Of a stretch of DNA of 64,000 nt, positions 63,367 through 64,000 are shown piece by piece. Origin of the DNA: Mumia sp. Pv4-285 (lineage in GTDB: Bacteria; Actinomycetota; Actinomycetes; Propionibacteriales; Nocardioidaceae); NCBI RefSeq assembly GCF_041320275.1, contig NZ_CP162023.1:1674001-1738000 (forward strand). The letters run 5' to 3'. How positions within the stretch are numbered: position 1 is the first letter of the stretch; every line of letters begins with the position of its first letter. Position numbers and translations under genes: made by a program. The notes under the pieces are model-generated. The model saw only the letters and a list, made by a program, of their open reading frames with translations, was not told where the DNA came from and ran no database searches.

Positions 63367-64000
63367 CTACAGGTCCCGTCGCCGCCACGCACCGGGTGCT
63401 TCCCCGACCTGTCGCTTGAACGCCCGGTTGAACGCCGACTCCGACTGGTACCCGACGGCGGTCGCGGCCTGCGCGACGCTGAGCGAGCCGCCCTGGAGCA
63501 GGCGGGCGGCGAGCTGCAGGCGCCAGCGCGCGAGATAGGTCATCGGCGGCACGCCGACGTACGAGGTGAAGCGTTCCGCCAGGGACGAGCGCGAGATGCC
63601 GATCTCCCGCGCGAGCTGCTCGAGCGTCCACGGTTCTGCGAACCGGCCGTGCATGAGCCGCAGCGCCGAGCCGACCTCGCGGTCGCGCAGGCCTGCCACC
63701 CAGTTCCGCGTCTGTGGTGGCAGCCCCTCGAGATGGGAGCGGAGCGCCTCGAGGAACATCAGCTCCGAGAGCTTGGCCAGCATCGCTTCCTGCCCGGCGT
63801 CGTGCTCGTCGCTCGCCGCGACGGCGGCGTCGAGCAGGCTGGTCATCCATCCCCAGCTGCGGCCGGACACGGGGGCGTGGACCATCCGTGGCAGGGACTC
63901 CAGCAACGGGTTGAACGGCCGCTTGTCGCAGGCGAGGTAGCCGCACACGATCCGGCACCGCTCGGCTGAGCTGTCGCCGTTGATGTCGATGACGAACGGC
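63367..64000 (-). CDS. AraC-family regulator with cupin_6-type sensor, 5' end missing
   Basis: The visible 210 residues continue in frame to the right edge (PFVIDINGDSSAERCRIVCG and on), so the gene is truncated by the window. The N-terminal part CGYLACDKRPFNPLLESLPRMV belongs to the cupin_6 (AraC_binding) family of about 300-residue regulators. The C-terminus has two AraC helix-turn-helix motifs: LEQLAREIGISRSSLAERF and VAQAATAVGYQSESAFNRAF. Targets are unknown; such genes often control an adjacent oxidoreductase. Confidence 0.9.
   Translation of the reverse strand, partial: PFVIDINGDSSAERCRIVCGYLACDKRPFNPLLESLPRMVHAPVSGRSWGWMTSLLDAAVAASDEHDAGQEAMLAKLSELMFLEALRSHLEGLPPQTRNWVAGLRDREVGSALRLMHGRFAEPWTLEQLAREIGISRSSLAERFTSYVGVPPMTYLARWRLQLAARLLQGGSLSVAQAATAVGYQSESAFNRAFKRQVGEAPGAWRRRDL

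Overview
The window comes from a high-GC Gram-positive bacterium. The gene orders rpsT-holA, hrcA-dnaJ-phoH-ybeY-CBS-era, leuA-recO-uppS and iclR-leuC-leuD-hup-cofC-plsC-gpsA-ddl-thiL are all actinobacterial. A lysine-rich HU tail, cofC (coenzyme F420 synthesis), DUF3097, DUF3515 and Septum_form-like lipoproteins agree with this. Gene content suggests the Propionibacteriales, probably Nocardioidaceae; the genus cannot be fixed from the sequence alone. The window is chromosomal and almost entirely coding. It holds no insertion sequence, prophage, CRISPR array or rRNA.

Layout. 1-5.4 kb: a leftward galactofuranose-type sugar ABC operon (ytfQ-ytfR-ytfT-yjfF) ending in its own LacI repressor gene, with a promoter and two LacI-type operators. 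5.5-12.5 kb: degV, comEA, comEC, holA, an AIM24 gene, and convergent rpsT and yccF. 12.5-20.3 kb: a DUF559 gene bracketed by short direct repeats, lepA, a GNAT gene, a TetR gene with a perfect 20-bp-arm palindrome, an epimerase, a MOSC protein and an acyl-CoA synthetase. 20.4-25 kb: hemW, a YtrA-type GntR/ABC exporter operon and DUF3097. 25-31.5 kb: hrcA (CIRCE), dnaJ, phoH, ybeY, a CBS transporter-like protein, a degenerate deaminase-fold protein and era. 31.5-39.3 kb: two paralogous lipoproteins, a flavodoxin-like protein, leuA with a leucine leader peptide, an MFS exporter, a homocysteine methyltransferase and a copper-box DUF305 gene. 39.3-45.7 kb: recO and uppS separated by a divergent putA/lysR pair, then ychJ. 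45.7-50.6 kb: agmatine deiminase and N-carbamoylputrescine amidase, an FAH-family protein, gltX, tRNA-Gln and tRNA-Glu. 50.6-55.5 kb: adaA-alkA fusion and ogt (alkylation repair), iclR, leuCD. 55.7-64 kb: HU, a small OB-like protein, cofC, plsC, gpsA, a cystathionine synthase-family enzyme, ddl, DUF3515, an AsnC-type protein, thiL and a 5'-truncated AraC regulator.

Connections. Leucine synthesis is represented twice: leuA behind an apparent attenuator, and leuCD facing an IclR regulator across tandem operator repeats. Local regulator-target pairs with visible sites are LacI/ytf, YtrA/ABC, HrcA/CIRCE, LysR/putA, IclR/leuCD and a CsoR-type box before DUF305. A recurrent feature is a -10 hexamer ending 6-7 nt before the start codon, which implies leaderless mRNAs for about fifteen genes. 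I saw no obviously new multi-gene defence or biosynthetic system. The most interesting signals are regulatory: the leuA leader, the CsoR box inside a leaderless promoter, the nested palindrome at the end of hemW and the structured region between gltX and tRNA-Gln.
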